A stretch of DNA of 64,000 nt from JACVRW01 sp963825345 (lineage in GTDB: Bacteria > Actinomycetota > Thermoleophilia > Solirubrobacterales > Thermoleophilaceae), in assembly GCA_963825345.1 (NCBI GenBank), contig CAWGSQ010000002.1, positions 62,001-126,000 on the forward strand. Direction: 5' to 3'. The translations under genes and the position numbers were made by a program. Each line of letters begins with the position of its first letter. Within the stretch, counting starts at the first letter, position 1. This document shows positions 1-9,709 of the stretch, piece by piece. The notes under the pieces were generated by a model that saw nothing but the letters and a program-made list of their open reading frames with translations, searched no databases and had not been told where the DNA came from.

Positions 1-1
1 C

Positions 2-550
2 CTAGCTGGGCGGGCCCTTCGCCCACTCGGCCTTGTGGAGGGTCTTCTCCGCCTGGTAGTCCTCGAGCGCCTGCGGCGAGTCGACGTCGCCAAGCGTCGG
101 GTGCCAGGGCACCAGCTCACGAGCGGCCTCCACGCCGAAGTGCTTGAAGAGGACAGCCGCGAGCGTCTTGACCTTCATCTCTCCAAAGCCGGGTAGCGCC
201 ATCAGGTTTGCGCGGAGCTCGTCCGAGTTCGTCGCATCGGTCCACACGCGCGCCGCATCTCCGTCGTAGTGGTCCCGGAGATAGACGGCGAGCTCGTTGA
301 CCCGCTTGGCCATCGAGCGCGGATAGCGGTGGATCACCGGCTTCTCGAAGAACACCGGCTCGAGGTCGGCAGACGCCAGCGTGGCAGCGTCGAGCGAGCC
401 GAGACGCTCCTTCAGCGCGAGCGGTCCCTGGAACGCCTTCATCACCGTGACCCGCTGATCGAGCTCGAAGCCCAGCAGCAGGGCCATCGGATCCGAGGCG
501 ATCAGGGCATTGGCCTCATCGGATTCCGTGAAATACAGGCGGTCGGGCAC
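2..550 (-). CDS. HhH-GPD family DNA glycosylase-like protein
   Basis: About 182 residues, of the uncharacterised actinobacterial HhH-GPD group related to base-excision glycosylases. The N-terminal part (DEANALIASDP, then LLLGFELDQRVTVMKAF) is the family signature, and a helix-hairpin-helix-like LPGFGEMKVKTLAAVL lies near residue 130. I see no iron-sulphur cysteines. The GTG at 550 is preferred: an ATG exists at 595, but its codon overlaps the start codon of the divergent polymerase gene and the extra residues do not look like the family. It is divergent from a LigD-type polymerase, and exonuclease III follows that gene, so the setting suggests base-excision or end repair. A catalytic glycosylase activity is not demonstrated by what is visible. 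Confidence 0.8.
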   Translation of the reverse strand: MPDRLYFTESDEANALIASDPMALLLGFELDQRVTVMKAFQGPLALKERLGSLDAATLASADLEPVFFEKPVIHRYPRSMAKRVNELAVYLRDHYDGDAARVWTDATNSDELRANLMALPGFGEMKVKTLAAVLFKHFGVEAARELVPWHPTLGDVDSPQALEDYQAEKTLHKAEWAKGPPS

Positions 551-593
551 GCCCCCGATCGTAGCCGTGCGAGCGAACTGTAGAACTACGGGC

Positions 594-1658
594 ATGGCCA
601 AGTCCGAAGCGACGACCGTCGATGCCGGCGGGCGCGAACTCAGGGTGTCGAGCGCCGATCGCGTGATCTTCCCCGAAACGGACGGCTCCGCCGCCGTGAC
701 CAAGCTCGACGTCGTGAGGTACTACCTCTCCGTCGAGGACGGCATCATGCGCGCACTCGACCGGCGGCCCACCACGCTCGAGCGCTGGCCAAAGGGCGTG
801 CATCCCGGCATCGTGCTCTCCACACGGGAGAAGGGCGGCGGTGACGCCTTCTTCCAGAAACGGGTCCCGCGCGGGGCACCGGACTACCTGGAGACATGCC
901 GGATCGAGTTCCCGTCCGGTCGGCACGCGGATGAGATTTGCCCCACGGAGATCGCGGTCGTCGGCTGGGCGGCGCAGATGGGGACGATCACGTTCCATCC
1001 CTGGCCGGTCCGCCGCGAGGATGTCGACCATCCCGACGAGCTGCGCCTCGACCTGGACCCGCAGCCGGGCACGGACTTCGACGACGCCGTACGGGTGGCC
1101 GCCGAGGCGCGCCTCCTCCTGGAGGAGCTCGGCTACGTCGGCTTTCCGAAGACCTCGGGCGGCCGCGGCGTGCACATCTACGTGCGGATCGAGCCGCGCT
1201 GGACGTTCACCGACGTCCGCCACGCCGCCATTGCCTTCGGGCGCGAGCTGGAGCGGCGGCTTCCGGGGGAGGTGACGACGAAGTGGTGGAAGGAGGAGCG
1301 CGGCGAGTGCATCTTCGTCGACTACAACCAGAACGCTCGTGATCGCACGATCGCCTCCGCGTACAGCGTGCGGCCGAAGCCGGGCGCGCCGGTCTCGGCG
1401 CCGGTCACGTGGGATGAGCTCGCCGAGGTCGCACCCGAGGACTTCACGGTCGCGACCATGCCCGCCCGCTTTGCCGAGATCGGCGATTGCCACGCCGCGA
1501 TCGACGATGTGGCCCACTCGTTGGAGCCGCTGCTCGAGATGTACGAGCGCGACGAGGCCGAGGGAGAGGGCGACATGCCCTACCCGCCCGACTACCCGAA
1601 GATGCCCGGGGAGCCTAAGCGGGTGCAGCCGTCACGCGATCGCGACCGGAAGCAGTAG
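594..1658 (+). CDS. Stand-alone LigD-type DNA polymerase/primase domain protein
   Basis: 355 residues, the size of the isolated LigD polymerase (archaeo-eukaryotic primase fold) domain, with no ligase or phosphoesterase domain attached. The catalytic acidic motif DLDPQPG is at about residues 153-159, KTSGGRGVHIYV at about 186-197 and FVDYNQNARDRTIASAYSVRP-type C-terminal motif at about 242-262. Known relatives add ribonucleotides or deoxynucleotides to broken ends in Ku/LigD non-homologous end joining. The ATG at 594 overlaps the CAT of an alternative divergent start, giving very short spacing to the HhH-GPD gene. The C-terminal 40 residues are charged and proline-rich. No Ku or ligase gene lies in this window, so its partners must be elsewhere. 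Confidence 0.92.
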   Translation: MAKSEATTVDAGGRELRVSSADRVIFPETDGSAAVTKLDVVRYYLSVEDGIMRALDRRPTTLERWPKGVHPGIVLSTREKGGGDAFFQKRVPRGAPDYLETCRIEFPSGRHADEICPTEIAVVGWAAQMGTITFHPWPVRREDVDHPDELRLDLDPQPGTDFDDAVRVAAEARLLLEELGYVGFPKTSGGRGVHIYVRIEPRWTFTDVRHAAIAFGRELERRLPGEVTTKWWKEERGECIFVDYNQNARDRTIASAYSVRPKPGAPVSAPVTWDELAEVAPEDFTVATMPARFAEIGDCHAAIDDVAHSLEPLLEMYERDEAEGEGDMPYPPDYPKMPGEPKRVQPSRDRDRKQ

Positions 1659-1669
1659 AGCTCGGCCGC

Positions 1670-2527
1670 CTAGCCCTGCGGCAGCTTCGCCTTGCCGCGC
1701 CGGGCAGGCGCGGAGGGCGGCGGAACGACCGGCCCGATATCCCCGTCGGGCGCCTCGTCCAAGTCGACGATCACCGGTGCGTGATCGCTCGGCTTGCTCC
1801 CCTTGCGGGCCTGCCGGTCCACCCAGGCCGCCTTGACGCGGTCCGCCACGGGCCCGCTCGCGAGGATCAGGTCGATGCGCATGCCGAGGTCCTGGTGGAA
1901 CATGCCCGCGCGGTAGTCCCAGTAGCTGAAGACGCGCTCGTTCGGCCAGCGATCGCGGACCACGTCGCGAAGGCCGAGCTTCTGTAGCTCGGCGAGCGCC
2001 TCGCGCTCCGGCGGCGTCACGTGGGTCTGGCCGACGTAGGCCTCCGGATCGAAGACGTCGTCGTCGGTCGGCGCGATGTTCATGTCTCCGCACACCACGG
2101 TCGCATCGGGCCCGGCCGCGACCATCTCCTTGAGCGCGGCGAGCCAGGCGAGCTTGTACTCGTAGTGGTCCGAGCCCGGAACGCGCCCGTTCGGCACGTA
2201 GACCGAGACGACCCGGACCCCTCCACAGGTGGCCGACACTGCGCGCGCCTCCGGATGCGGAAAGCCGGGCCCACCTTCCAATCCGGCCACCACATCCTCC
2301 AGCCCTGCACGCGAGACGATCGCCACACCATTCCAAGCGGCCTCGCCGTGAGCCGCGACCTCGTAGCCGCGGTCGGCGAGCTCGTCCCCGAGCAGCTCGG
2401 CGAGGGCATCGTCCGCAAGCTTGGTCTCCTGAAGGCAGACGACATCAGGCCGCCGCTCATCCAGCCAGGGGAGAAAGCGCGGCATCCGCTGCTTGAGCGA
2501 GTTGACGTTCCAGGTGGCTACGCGCAC
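1670..2527 (-). CDS. xthA: Exodeoxyribonuclease III (AP endonuclease)
   Basis: 285 residues with all exonuclease III hallmarks in order: TWNVNSLKQR at the N-terminus (metal-binding Asn7), CLQETK (metal-binding Glu near 34), SVYVPNG, VVCGDMNIAP near 148 (catalytic Asp and Asn), a DYR/DLGMRIDLIL segment and the terminal SDHAPVI (catalytic Asp-His). The protein cleaves 5' of abasic sites and degrades 3' ends. The last 30 residues (GDIGPVVPPPSAPARRGKAKLPQG region) are a proline/basic extension beyond the usual family end. It is convergent with the LigD-polymerase gene 12 bp away, completing a small repair cluster. Confidence 0.96.
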   Translation of the reverse strand: MRVATWNVNSLKQRMPRFLPWLDERRPDVVCLQETKLADDALAELLGDELADRGYEVAAHGEAAWNGVAIVSRAGLEDVVAGLEGGPGFPHPEARAVSATCGGVRVVSVYVPNGRVPGSDHYEYKLAWLAALKEMVAAGPDATVVCGDMNIAPTDDDVFDPEAYVGQTHVTPPEREALAELQKLGLRDVVRDRWPNERVFSYWDYRAGMFHQDLGMRIDLILASGPVADRVKAAWVDRQARKGSKPSDHAPVIVDLDEAPDGDIGPVVPPPSAPARRGKAKLPQG

Positions 2528-2563
2528 GGCCCCTCACGGTATCGGTGCGGGATACTCGCGGCG

Positions 2564-2716
2564 ATGTCGTTGACGAGCGCTGATGTCCTGCGCGAATACG
2601 AAGCCGACCAGCGCGTCGGACGCTATTTCGTCGCCTGCACCGTTAGAGACGGTCGGATAGTGGCCGGACACGAGTACGGCACTCGAGAGGAAGCCCTGGA
2701 AGCTGTGCGTCGGTGA
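2564..2716 (+). CDS. Small hypothetical protein (50 aa)
   Basis: A 50-residue ORF beginning MSLTSADVLREYEADQ and ending EEALEAVRR. It is soluble-looking, with a pattern (YFVACTVRDGRIVAGHEYGTREEALEAV) like a short beta-hairpin-helix unit. Its stop TGA overlaps the GTG start of the next small ORF (GTGA), which supports both being real and translationally coupled. I recognise no family. It starts 37 bp from the divergent xthA start. Confidence 0.55.
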   Translation: MSLTSADVLREYEADQRVGRYFVACTVRDGRIVAGHEYGTREEALEAVRR

Positions 2717-2865
2717 GCCTCGGAGCGGCCATCACGATCGCCGCGGTCGTCGGGCTGGCGCTCGGCATCGTCGTCAGCGTGACCACCGACATCCCGCTCG
2801 CCCCCGAGATCGGGCTGGTCCTCGGTGCATTGGTCGCCTGGCTCGCGCGACGAGAGCGCGCCTAG
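2713..2865 (+). CDS. Small two-helix membrane protein (50 aa)
   Basis: Reading from the GTG at 2713 gives 50 residues with two hydrophobic segments separated by a short loop (AITIAAVVGLALGIVVSV, then EIGLVLGALVAWLA) and a basic end RRERA, so a small helical-hairpin membrane protein is likely. It overlaps the preceding ORF by 4 bp (GTGA). Its TAG stop is the same CTAG that provides the stop of the convergent RTX gene. No family is recognised; the coupling argues that it is expressed with the upstream 50-residue protein. Confidence 0.55.
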   Translation: MSLGAAITIAAVVGLALGIVVSVTTDIPLAPEIGLVLGALVAWLARRERA

Positions 2866-4421
2866 CGCCGCTTGCGCCTGAGCTTGGGCGTGACCTTCTT
2901 CTTGACGGTGCGCGTGTTGCCAGCCGGATCCTTGACCCGCGCGGTCAGCGTCAACGAAAGCTTGCCGGTGCGCTTCAGCACCCGGCGCAGCGAGGCCGGC
3001 AGCTTCAGCTTCACCGTCTTCCGGGACTTCGCGGCGACGCTGAAGGACTTGGACTTCAGCTTCACCCGCTTCTTTCGCGCGGTGGCCACGGCCTTCGTCG
3101 TCTGGCCCGAAACCGCTCCGGTGATTCCGAAGCCATTTGCGTTCACGACCAGGATCGCTATCGGCCCTCCGGCGGGGATCTTTCCCACGGCCAGCTGCAG
3201 CGTCACGAGCGTCTTGGTGCCGAAGGCGACCGCGCCCGGGTCGACCGACTCGCAGCTGGCGTCGACCACGTCGCTCGCGTCCACCTGAGCAGTGTCCGAG
3301 CCGAGCCCGCAGCTGATCTGCTCCGAGTTGCCGTCGCGCGCGCGAATCTGGTCGTTGCCCACGGCGAACACGTTCGTCTCCGTGCGGTCGCCGTTGAACT
3401 GGTCCACGCCCGCGCCGCCGTCGAGCACGTCGTTGCCAAAGCCGCCCTCCAGGAAGTCATCGCCGGGGCCGCCCTCGATCGTGTCATTCGCGTCGTAGGC
3501 AATCAGGCGGTCGTTCCCGCCGAGACCCCTCATCGTGCTGGTGCTGTACGCCTCGATGAAGATGTCGTCCGCGTCCTCGGTTCCGACCACGGTCGCGTTG
3601 TCTGCAACCACCCGGAACTTCTCGACGGAGATCACGTTGTCGCCCTCGCCCGCCTCGCCGTCGTTGGGCTGGCCGTCTTCCGAGACCGACACGTTGTCGT
3701 CGAAACCGCGGTTGTAGTCGGCGTCGACGTCCGGGATCCTGTCGAAGCCCGGGCCGCCGTCGAGCACATCGGCCGCGTTCGTCTCGGGCTCCTCCTTGCC
3801 GGCGCTCACGGAGTCGTCGCCGCCCTCACCGCGCACGGTGTCCGGGCCCTCGAAGGACTGCATGGTGTCGTTGCCGTCGCCGCCGTGCAGCTCATCCGCC
3901 CCGTTGCCGCTGACGATGATGTCGTTGCCCACCCCACCCTCGATGTAGGTCGTGGGCTGCGGCACGTCGCGGTTGTCGGGCGTCGCCCTCAGCTCGTCGT
4001 CCCCGGCATCCCCGTAAACCTCTGCGTTCATCGGCGAGTTGTTGACGATGAGATCCATGGTGATCTTGTCGTTACCGCCCTCGGCGACGACGTGGACCAG
4101 GGGGAAGACTCCCTCGCAGGCCACGACCGTCGGCGTCGTCGGGTTGTCCACCCCGCAGCCGGCACCAGCCTGCACGCCGGCCATGTTCCTGACGGCCACG
4201 TAGCGCACGTTCCCCGGCGGCGGTTCGGGCGTCGTGATGCCGTTCTCGATGTCGATCACACTCGAGCTGTCGTCGTCGTGCACGGCGACGACGTTGCCCA
4301 CTCCCGGAACGGCGACCACGCTGACTTGCGTGACCGCTGCCGCCAGCGCGGGGAAGGCGAGCAGGCCCAGCACGGGCAGGACGGCGATCAGTACCCTGAG
4401 GTTGCTCCGGAGCTCGGACAT
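2862..4421 (-). CDS. Secreted RTX-repeat calcium-binding protein
   Basis: 519 residues with a signal peptide (hydrophobic LIAVLPVLGLLAFPALAAAV, likely cleaved near residue 30). Two groups of glycine/aspartate-rich RTX nonapeptide-like repeats are visible: around residues 165-210 (GNGADELHGGDGNDTM, VRGEGGDDSV) and around 300-350 (LGGNDRLIA, EGGPGDDFLEGGFGND). These normally fold into a Ca2+-bound beta-roll outside the cell. The last 120 residues are different: a beta-rich, very lysine/arginine-rich module ending in PKLRRKRR, similar in style to the end of the broken NHL protein near 7.6 kb. There is no enzymatic domain that I recognise. Adhesin or wall-associated role is inference. Confidence 0.88.
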   Translation of the reverse strand: MSELRSNLRVLIAVLPVLGLLAFPALAAAVTQVSVVAVPGVGNVVAVHDDDSSSVIDIENGITTPEPPPGNVRYVAVRNMAGVQAGAGCGVDNPTTPTVVACEGVFPLVHVVAEGGNDKITMDLIVNNSPMNAEVYGDAGDDELRATPDNRDVPQPTTYIEGGVGNDIIVSGNGADELHGGDGNDTMQSFEGPDTVRGEGGDDSVSAGKEEPETNAADVLDGGPGFDRIPDVDADYNRGFDDNVSVSEDGQPNDGEAGEGDNVISVEKFRVVADNATVVGTEDADDIFIEAYSTSTMRGLGGNDRLIAYDANDTIEGGPGDDFLEGGFGNDVLDGGAGVDQFNGDRTETNVFAVGNDQIRARDGNSEQISCGLGSDTAQVDASDVVDASCESVDPGAVAFGTKTLVTLQLAVGKIPAGGPIAILVVNANGFGITGAVSGQTTKAVATARKKRVKLKSKSFSVAAKSRKTVKLKLPASLRRVLKRTGKLSLTLTARVKDPAGNTRTVKKKVTPKLRRKRR

Positions 4422-4524
4422 GCGCTGACCGTACGTGACCGCCGGCGGCTGAGAATCGGGGAAATCCCTGATCTTTGGGGCTCAGCCGTGCCAGTTCTCG
4501 TGCCGGTTCCCCTAGGGTGCCCTC

Positions 4525-5610
4525 ATGCATCGAGCCACCCGAATCCTCTTGGCGCTCGTGCTGACGCTCGCTGTCGCGGCTCCCGCGGCTCAGGCCCAGC
4601 CCAAGAAGCCCAAGAAGGTCAACGTAACGGTGATGACCCGCAACATCTACCTCGGCGGGAACATCTTCCACCCGATCGGCTCCCCCGATCTCGACACCTT
4701 CAAGCAGAAGACCAGTGAGCTCTGGGCCGAAATCCAGAAGACCGACTTCGTCGGCACGCGCGCCGCGCTGCTCGCGCGCGAGGTCAAGCGCACCAAGCCC
4801 GACCTGGTCGGGCTTCAGGAGGTCGCCATCTGGCGGCGCAGCCCCGACGGCCAGTCCGACGGGAACACAACGCCCGCCACGCAGGTCGTCTACGACTTCC
4901 TGAAGACGTTCCGGCGCGAGCTCGCGCGGCTCGGCCTCAAGTACAGCGTTGGCGTCGTCCAGCGCGAGGCCGACATCGAGGCCCCGCTCCGGGAGGGCTA
5001 CGACGTGCGCCTCACGATGCACGACGTGATCCTCGTGAAGAAGCGTCCCGACCTGAAGATCACGAAGCGCCTCAGCGAGAACTACAAGGCCGAAATCGGC
5101 GTACCGACACCGGCGGGGACCCTCACGAGCAACCGCGGCTGGACGGCAGTCGACGGGAAGCTCAAGGGGAAGAAGTTCCGCTTCGTGAACACGCATCTCG
5201 AGGCGGCCGCGGCCGATCCGCGCAATGCGCAGGCTGCCGAGCTCATCGCGCGCGGCGGACCGCTGCGCGTGAAGGGCAAGCCCGTGATCGTGGGCGGCGA
5301 CTTCAACTCGGACCCGCAGGGCAACGAGTCCGACGCCGATGCCGTGAAGGTCCTCAAGAGCTTCGGGCTGGTGGATCTGTGGCCGCGCCTCCGCGGAGGC
5401 GGCCCGGGCTACACCTGCTGCCTGAACAACTCGGACATGTCCGACCCGACGCCCGCCGGGTTCGACCATCGGATCGACCTGCTCTTCTCGAAGCCCGCTC
5501 TGCGGGTCCTGAAGGGCACGGTCGTGGGCAAGAGCCAGTCGGACCGCACGGCGAACGGCCTCTGGCCGTCCGACCACGCCGGCGCGGTGCTGACGCTCCG
5601 CCTGAAGTAG
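4525..5610 (+). CDS. Secreted endonuclease/exonuclease/phosphatase-fold enzyme
   Basis: 361 residues with a clear signal peptide (MHRATRILLALVLTLAVAA, cleavage near AQAQ). The EEP fold motifs follow: VMTRNIYLGG (metal Asn), LVGLQEVAIW near residue 96 (metal Glu), RFVNTHLEAA, VIVGGDFNSDP near 255 and WPSDHAGAVLTL at the C-terminus (catalytic His). Family members are secreted DNases, sphingomyelinases or inositol-phosphate phosphatases; the sequence does not let me choose among them. It is a full-length single gene, divergent from the RTX gene and convergent with the Ddn-like reductase, with a strong hairpin in between. Confidence 0.9.
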   Translation: MHRATRILLALVLTLAVAAPAAQAQPKKPKKVNVTVMTRNIYLGGNIFHPIGSPDLDTFKQKTSELWAEIQKTDFVGTRAALLAREVKRTKPDLVGLQEVAIWRRSPDGQSDGNTTPATQVVYDFLKTFRRELARLGLKYSVGVVQREADIEAPLREGYDVRLTMHDVILVKKRPDLKITKRLSENYKAEIGVPTPAGTLTSNRGWTAVDGKLKGKKFRFVNTHLEAAAADPRNAQAAELIARGGPLRVKGKPVIVGGDFNSDPQGNESDADAVKVLKSFGLVDLWPRLRGGGPGYTCCLNNSDMSDPTPAGFDHRIDLLFSKPALRVLKGTVVGKSQSDRTANGLWPSDHAGAVLTLRLK

Positions 5611-5616
5611 CGAAAC

Positions 5617-5657
5617 GCTGAGCAGGGCGCGGGCGCCATCGGGCGCCCGCGCTCAGC
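5617..5657. terminator. Bidirectional hairpin between convergent genes
   Basis: A very stable inverted repeat: arms GCGCGGGCGCC and GGGCGCCCGCGC around an ATC loop, extended by GCTGA/TCAGC. It lies between the nuclease stop and the Ddn-like stop, and its distal arm covers the latter's TGA. There is no T-run, as is usual for terminators in GC-rich genomes. Confidence 0.6.
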
Positions 5658-6165
5658 TCGCCTCGTCTGAGTGGGCGACTGCCGGCTCGAGGATGACGAG
5701 CGGGATTTCGCGCTCGGTGCGTTCCTGGTAGTCCCGGTAGCCGCCGTAGAGCTCGACCACCCTCGGCCACAGGCGGGTGCGCTCCGCCTGGGTCGCCACG
5801 CGAGCACGCACGGCTCTCTTCTGGGATCCGACCTGAACCGTGGTGTCGGGGTTCGCGCGTAGGTTGTGGTACCAGGAGGGGTTCCTTGGGTACCCGCCCT
5901 TCGACGCGACGAGGACGAGGTTTGCGCCGTCGCGCAAATAGGTGAGGGGAGTCGTCCGGGTCTTGCCGCTCTTGGCGCCCACATGGTCCAGCAGCAGGGT
6001 CGGCGGCGCACCGGGGAAGCGGTGGCCGACGAGGCCATGTGTCGCGCGGTAGACGACGGTGTGCCCCTTCATTGCCTGCCTGAGCACCGGCCAGAGCCGG
6101 TCGCCGACCTGCCTGTAGTCAAACCCCGGCACGGACGGCGATCGTATCGACGTTTTGCGCACCAT
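5653..6165 (-). CDS. Deazaflavin (F420)-dependent nitroreductase family protein
   Basis: 170 residues of the Ddn/F420-dependent nitroreductase family, a split-barrel fold found mainly in actinobacteria. Diagnostic segments are RATHGLVGHR, LLLDHVGAKSGKTRTTPLTYL, LVLVASKGGYPRNPSWYHNL and a C-terminal ALYGGYRDYQERT-like block (here ELYGGYRDYQERTEREIPLV). The family uses reduced F420 to reduce quinones, nitroaromatics or similar; the natural substrate here is not predictable. It is an isolated gene, convergent with the secreted EEP enzyme. Confidence 0.92.
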   Translation of the reverse strand: MVRKTSIRSPSVPGFDYRQVGDRLWPVLRQAMKGHTVVYRATHGLVGHRFPGAPPTLLLDHVGAKSGKTRTTPLTYLRDGANLVLVASKGGYPRNPSWYHNLRANPDTTVQVGSQKRAVRARVATQAERTRLWPRVVELYGGYRDYQERTEREIPLVILEPAVAHSDEAS

Positions 6166-6188
6166 CCCGAACCGATGTAGGGTCGTTT

Positions 6189-7665
6189 ATGCGCTCGACC
6201 GAAGTGCTGCACACTGGCCTGGTGCGGGTAAGGCGCGGTCGCGTGGTGCTCTGGACCACGCTGGTCCTGCTCCTCCTTGCTCGTGCCGGCCGCTTCGGCG
6301 CAGAACCCGCCGCCGACGATCATCGCCGGCACCGGCGATCCCATCACGGACGACCCCTCGCGCGGCGACGGCGGACCCGCGACCGCGGCGCGGTTCCACC
6401 AGCGTCGACGGGCTGGACTGGACGCTGGGCGGAAACATCCTCGTCGCGGACGGGGACGATGGCCGCATCCGGCGCATCACTCCCTCTGGGAACATCGTCA
6501 CGAACAGCACCGAGGGGCTCGCCGACCCGATCGCCGTCGTCGGCACCGGAGTTTATGTGAACGATCCGTTTGAGCGCCACAACTTCGTCGTCTCCGACGT
6601 GGGTGACGACACGGTTGAGGACTGGTTTCTGCTCTCCAATCTCAGCTGGAGTGGGACGGCGATTATGGAGGAGGTCGACGCGCACGACGTCGAGGCGGCG
6701 CTCGATGGCTATTGGGTCACCGACTCGGCAAATGGGACGGTGTGGCACGTCACCTTCACCGGCCCTCCCTTCGGCACCGGCTGGAACCAGGCGGAGGCGC
6801 TCGAGGACCTCAACGAGCCGGAAGGGATCGGCCCGTTGCCGGGAGGCGGCTTCATGGTCGCGACCAACGGCGTGGGCGATTGCCGAATCACGGCGCCGCA
6901 CGTGACGGCGTCACCACGGTGGTGGCCGGAACCCCGGCTTCTGCACCGGGCCCACGAGCGGCGGGAACGGCGACGGCGGGCCCGCCACGGCGGCGTGGCT
7001 GGGCTTCCCGATCGACGTCGAAGCGACGCCGGACGGCGGCTTCGTGATGATCGAGCGCGACCGCGTGCGCCACGTGGCCCCCGAAGGGACGATCTCGACC
7101 ATCTTCGTGACCGGGTTCTCCGTCCCCCGACTTCCCGGCCCCCCAGCCCACCGCCCTCGAGGTGACTCCCGACGGCGACGTGCTGATCGGGCTCAGCCGG
7201 CGTGTGCTGCGCTTCGACACGAACTACGCGCCGCCCGCGGGCAACACACCGCCGCCGGGCGGGACGAACCCCCTGCCGCCACCGCCCCCCGGGCCCGACA
7301 CAACGAAGCCTGGACTCGCGCTGGGTGGCAAGACGACCCAGAAGGCTGGCAAGACGGTGAGCGTGGTGGTGAGCGCGACGACCGAGGACCTGTTCGCGTC
7401 GGCCTCGGGCAGCGTGTCCGTCCCCGCGCTGTCCAAGGGGTCCGCCTCCGCGTCCAAGACCTACAGGCTGAAGGCGATCAGGAACCGCTTCGTCGCCCGC
7501 GGCACCAAGGCCACGCTCAAGCTCAAGGTGCCGAAGGCGGCCCTGAAGGCGATCAAGCGAGCGCTGCGTGCCAAGAAGAAGGTCAAGGCCAGCATCAAGC
7601 TCAGCGCCCGCGACGGCGCCGGCAACCTGACCACCGGCAAACGCACGATCAAGCTCAAGCGCTGA
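6189..7665 (+). pseudogene. Secreted NHL-repeat protein broken by multiple frameshifts
   Basis: A coherent protein can only be read by changing frame about five times. It has a signal peptide from the ATG at 6189 (VVLWTTLVLLLL, then VPAASAQNPP in the next frame from about 6277), an NHL-type unit GDGGPATAARF followed in another frame by VDGLDWTLGGNILVADGD, a stretch to about 6900, then GVTTVVAGTP, then GDGGPATAAWLGFPIDVEA with GTISTIFVTGF, and finally an intact 167-residue frame from 7162 (DGDVLIGLSRRVLRF, a proline-rich linker PPPPPGPDTTKPG and a lysine-rich C-terminal module ending TTGKRTIKLKR). Shifts fall near 6280, 6405, 6900, 6940 and 7130. Neighbouring genes are intact, which favours a decaying gene, but local sequencing error cannot be excluded. 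Confidence 0.75.
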
Positions 7666-7666
7666 T

Positions 7667-8074
7667 CTAGCCCTGCCCGACCTCCAGGAAGGCCTCGTAG
7701 CGCTTCACCTCGCGCTCGGCGCGGGCCTTTTCCTCTGAGTCGTCCTCCGCCCGCTCCAGGGCGTCCTGGGCTTCCTTCAGGCGGGACTCGAACGCGCTGC
7801 GGTCGATGTCGTCGGGGGCGATCGCCTCCTCGACCAGCACGAGCGCTCGGTTGTCGGCCACCTGGAGGTAGCCCTCGCCCTGGGCGAAGCGGACGATGTC
7901 GGAGTCCGACTTGTAGAGCCGCAACTCGGTCGGCTCCAGGATCGCCATCAGCGGCGCGTGACGCGCCCTGATGCCGATCGAGCCGGTCGTGGTGCGCGTT
8001 GAGACCATCTCCACCTCGTCGGCGAAGACCTGCCCCTCGGGCGTGAGCACCTCGACCATGAACGACGAGGCCAT
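7667..8074 (-). CDS. atpC: F1Fo ATP synthase epsilon subunit
   Basis: 135 residues, normal length. The N-terminal beta-sandwich has VEVLTPEGQVFADEVEMVSTRT and GSIGIRARHAPLMAIL, followed by the helical hairpin with FESRLKEAQDALERAEDD. It is the last gene of the ATP synthase operon, starting immediately after the atpD stop, and regulates catalysis by contacting the beta and gamma subunits. It is separated by only 1 bp from the end of the convergent broken NHL gene. Confidence 0.97.
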   Translation of the reverse strand: MASSFMVEVLTPEGQVFADEVEMVSTRTTTGSIGIRARHAPLMAILEPTELRLYKSDSDIVRFAQGEGYLQVADNRALVLVEEAIAPDDIDRSAFESRLKEAQDALERAEDDSEEKARAEREVKRYEAFLEVGQG

Positions 8075-9697
<1,623 letters not shown>

Positions 9698-9709
9698 TCT
9701 TCTCCTTGA

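Noticed and set aside
2564..2865. Toxin-antitoxin interpretation of the two micro-ORFs
   Set aside because: Overlap and size fit, but neither protein shows a toxin or antitoxin family motif.
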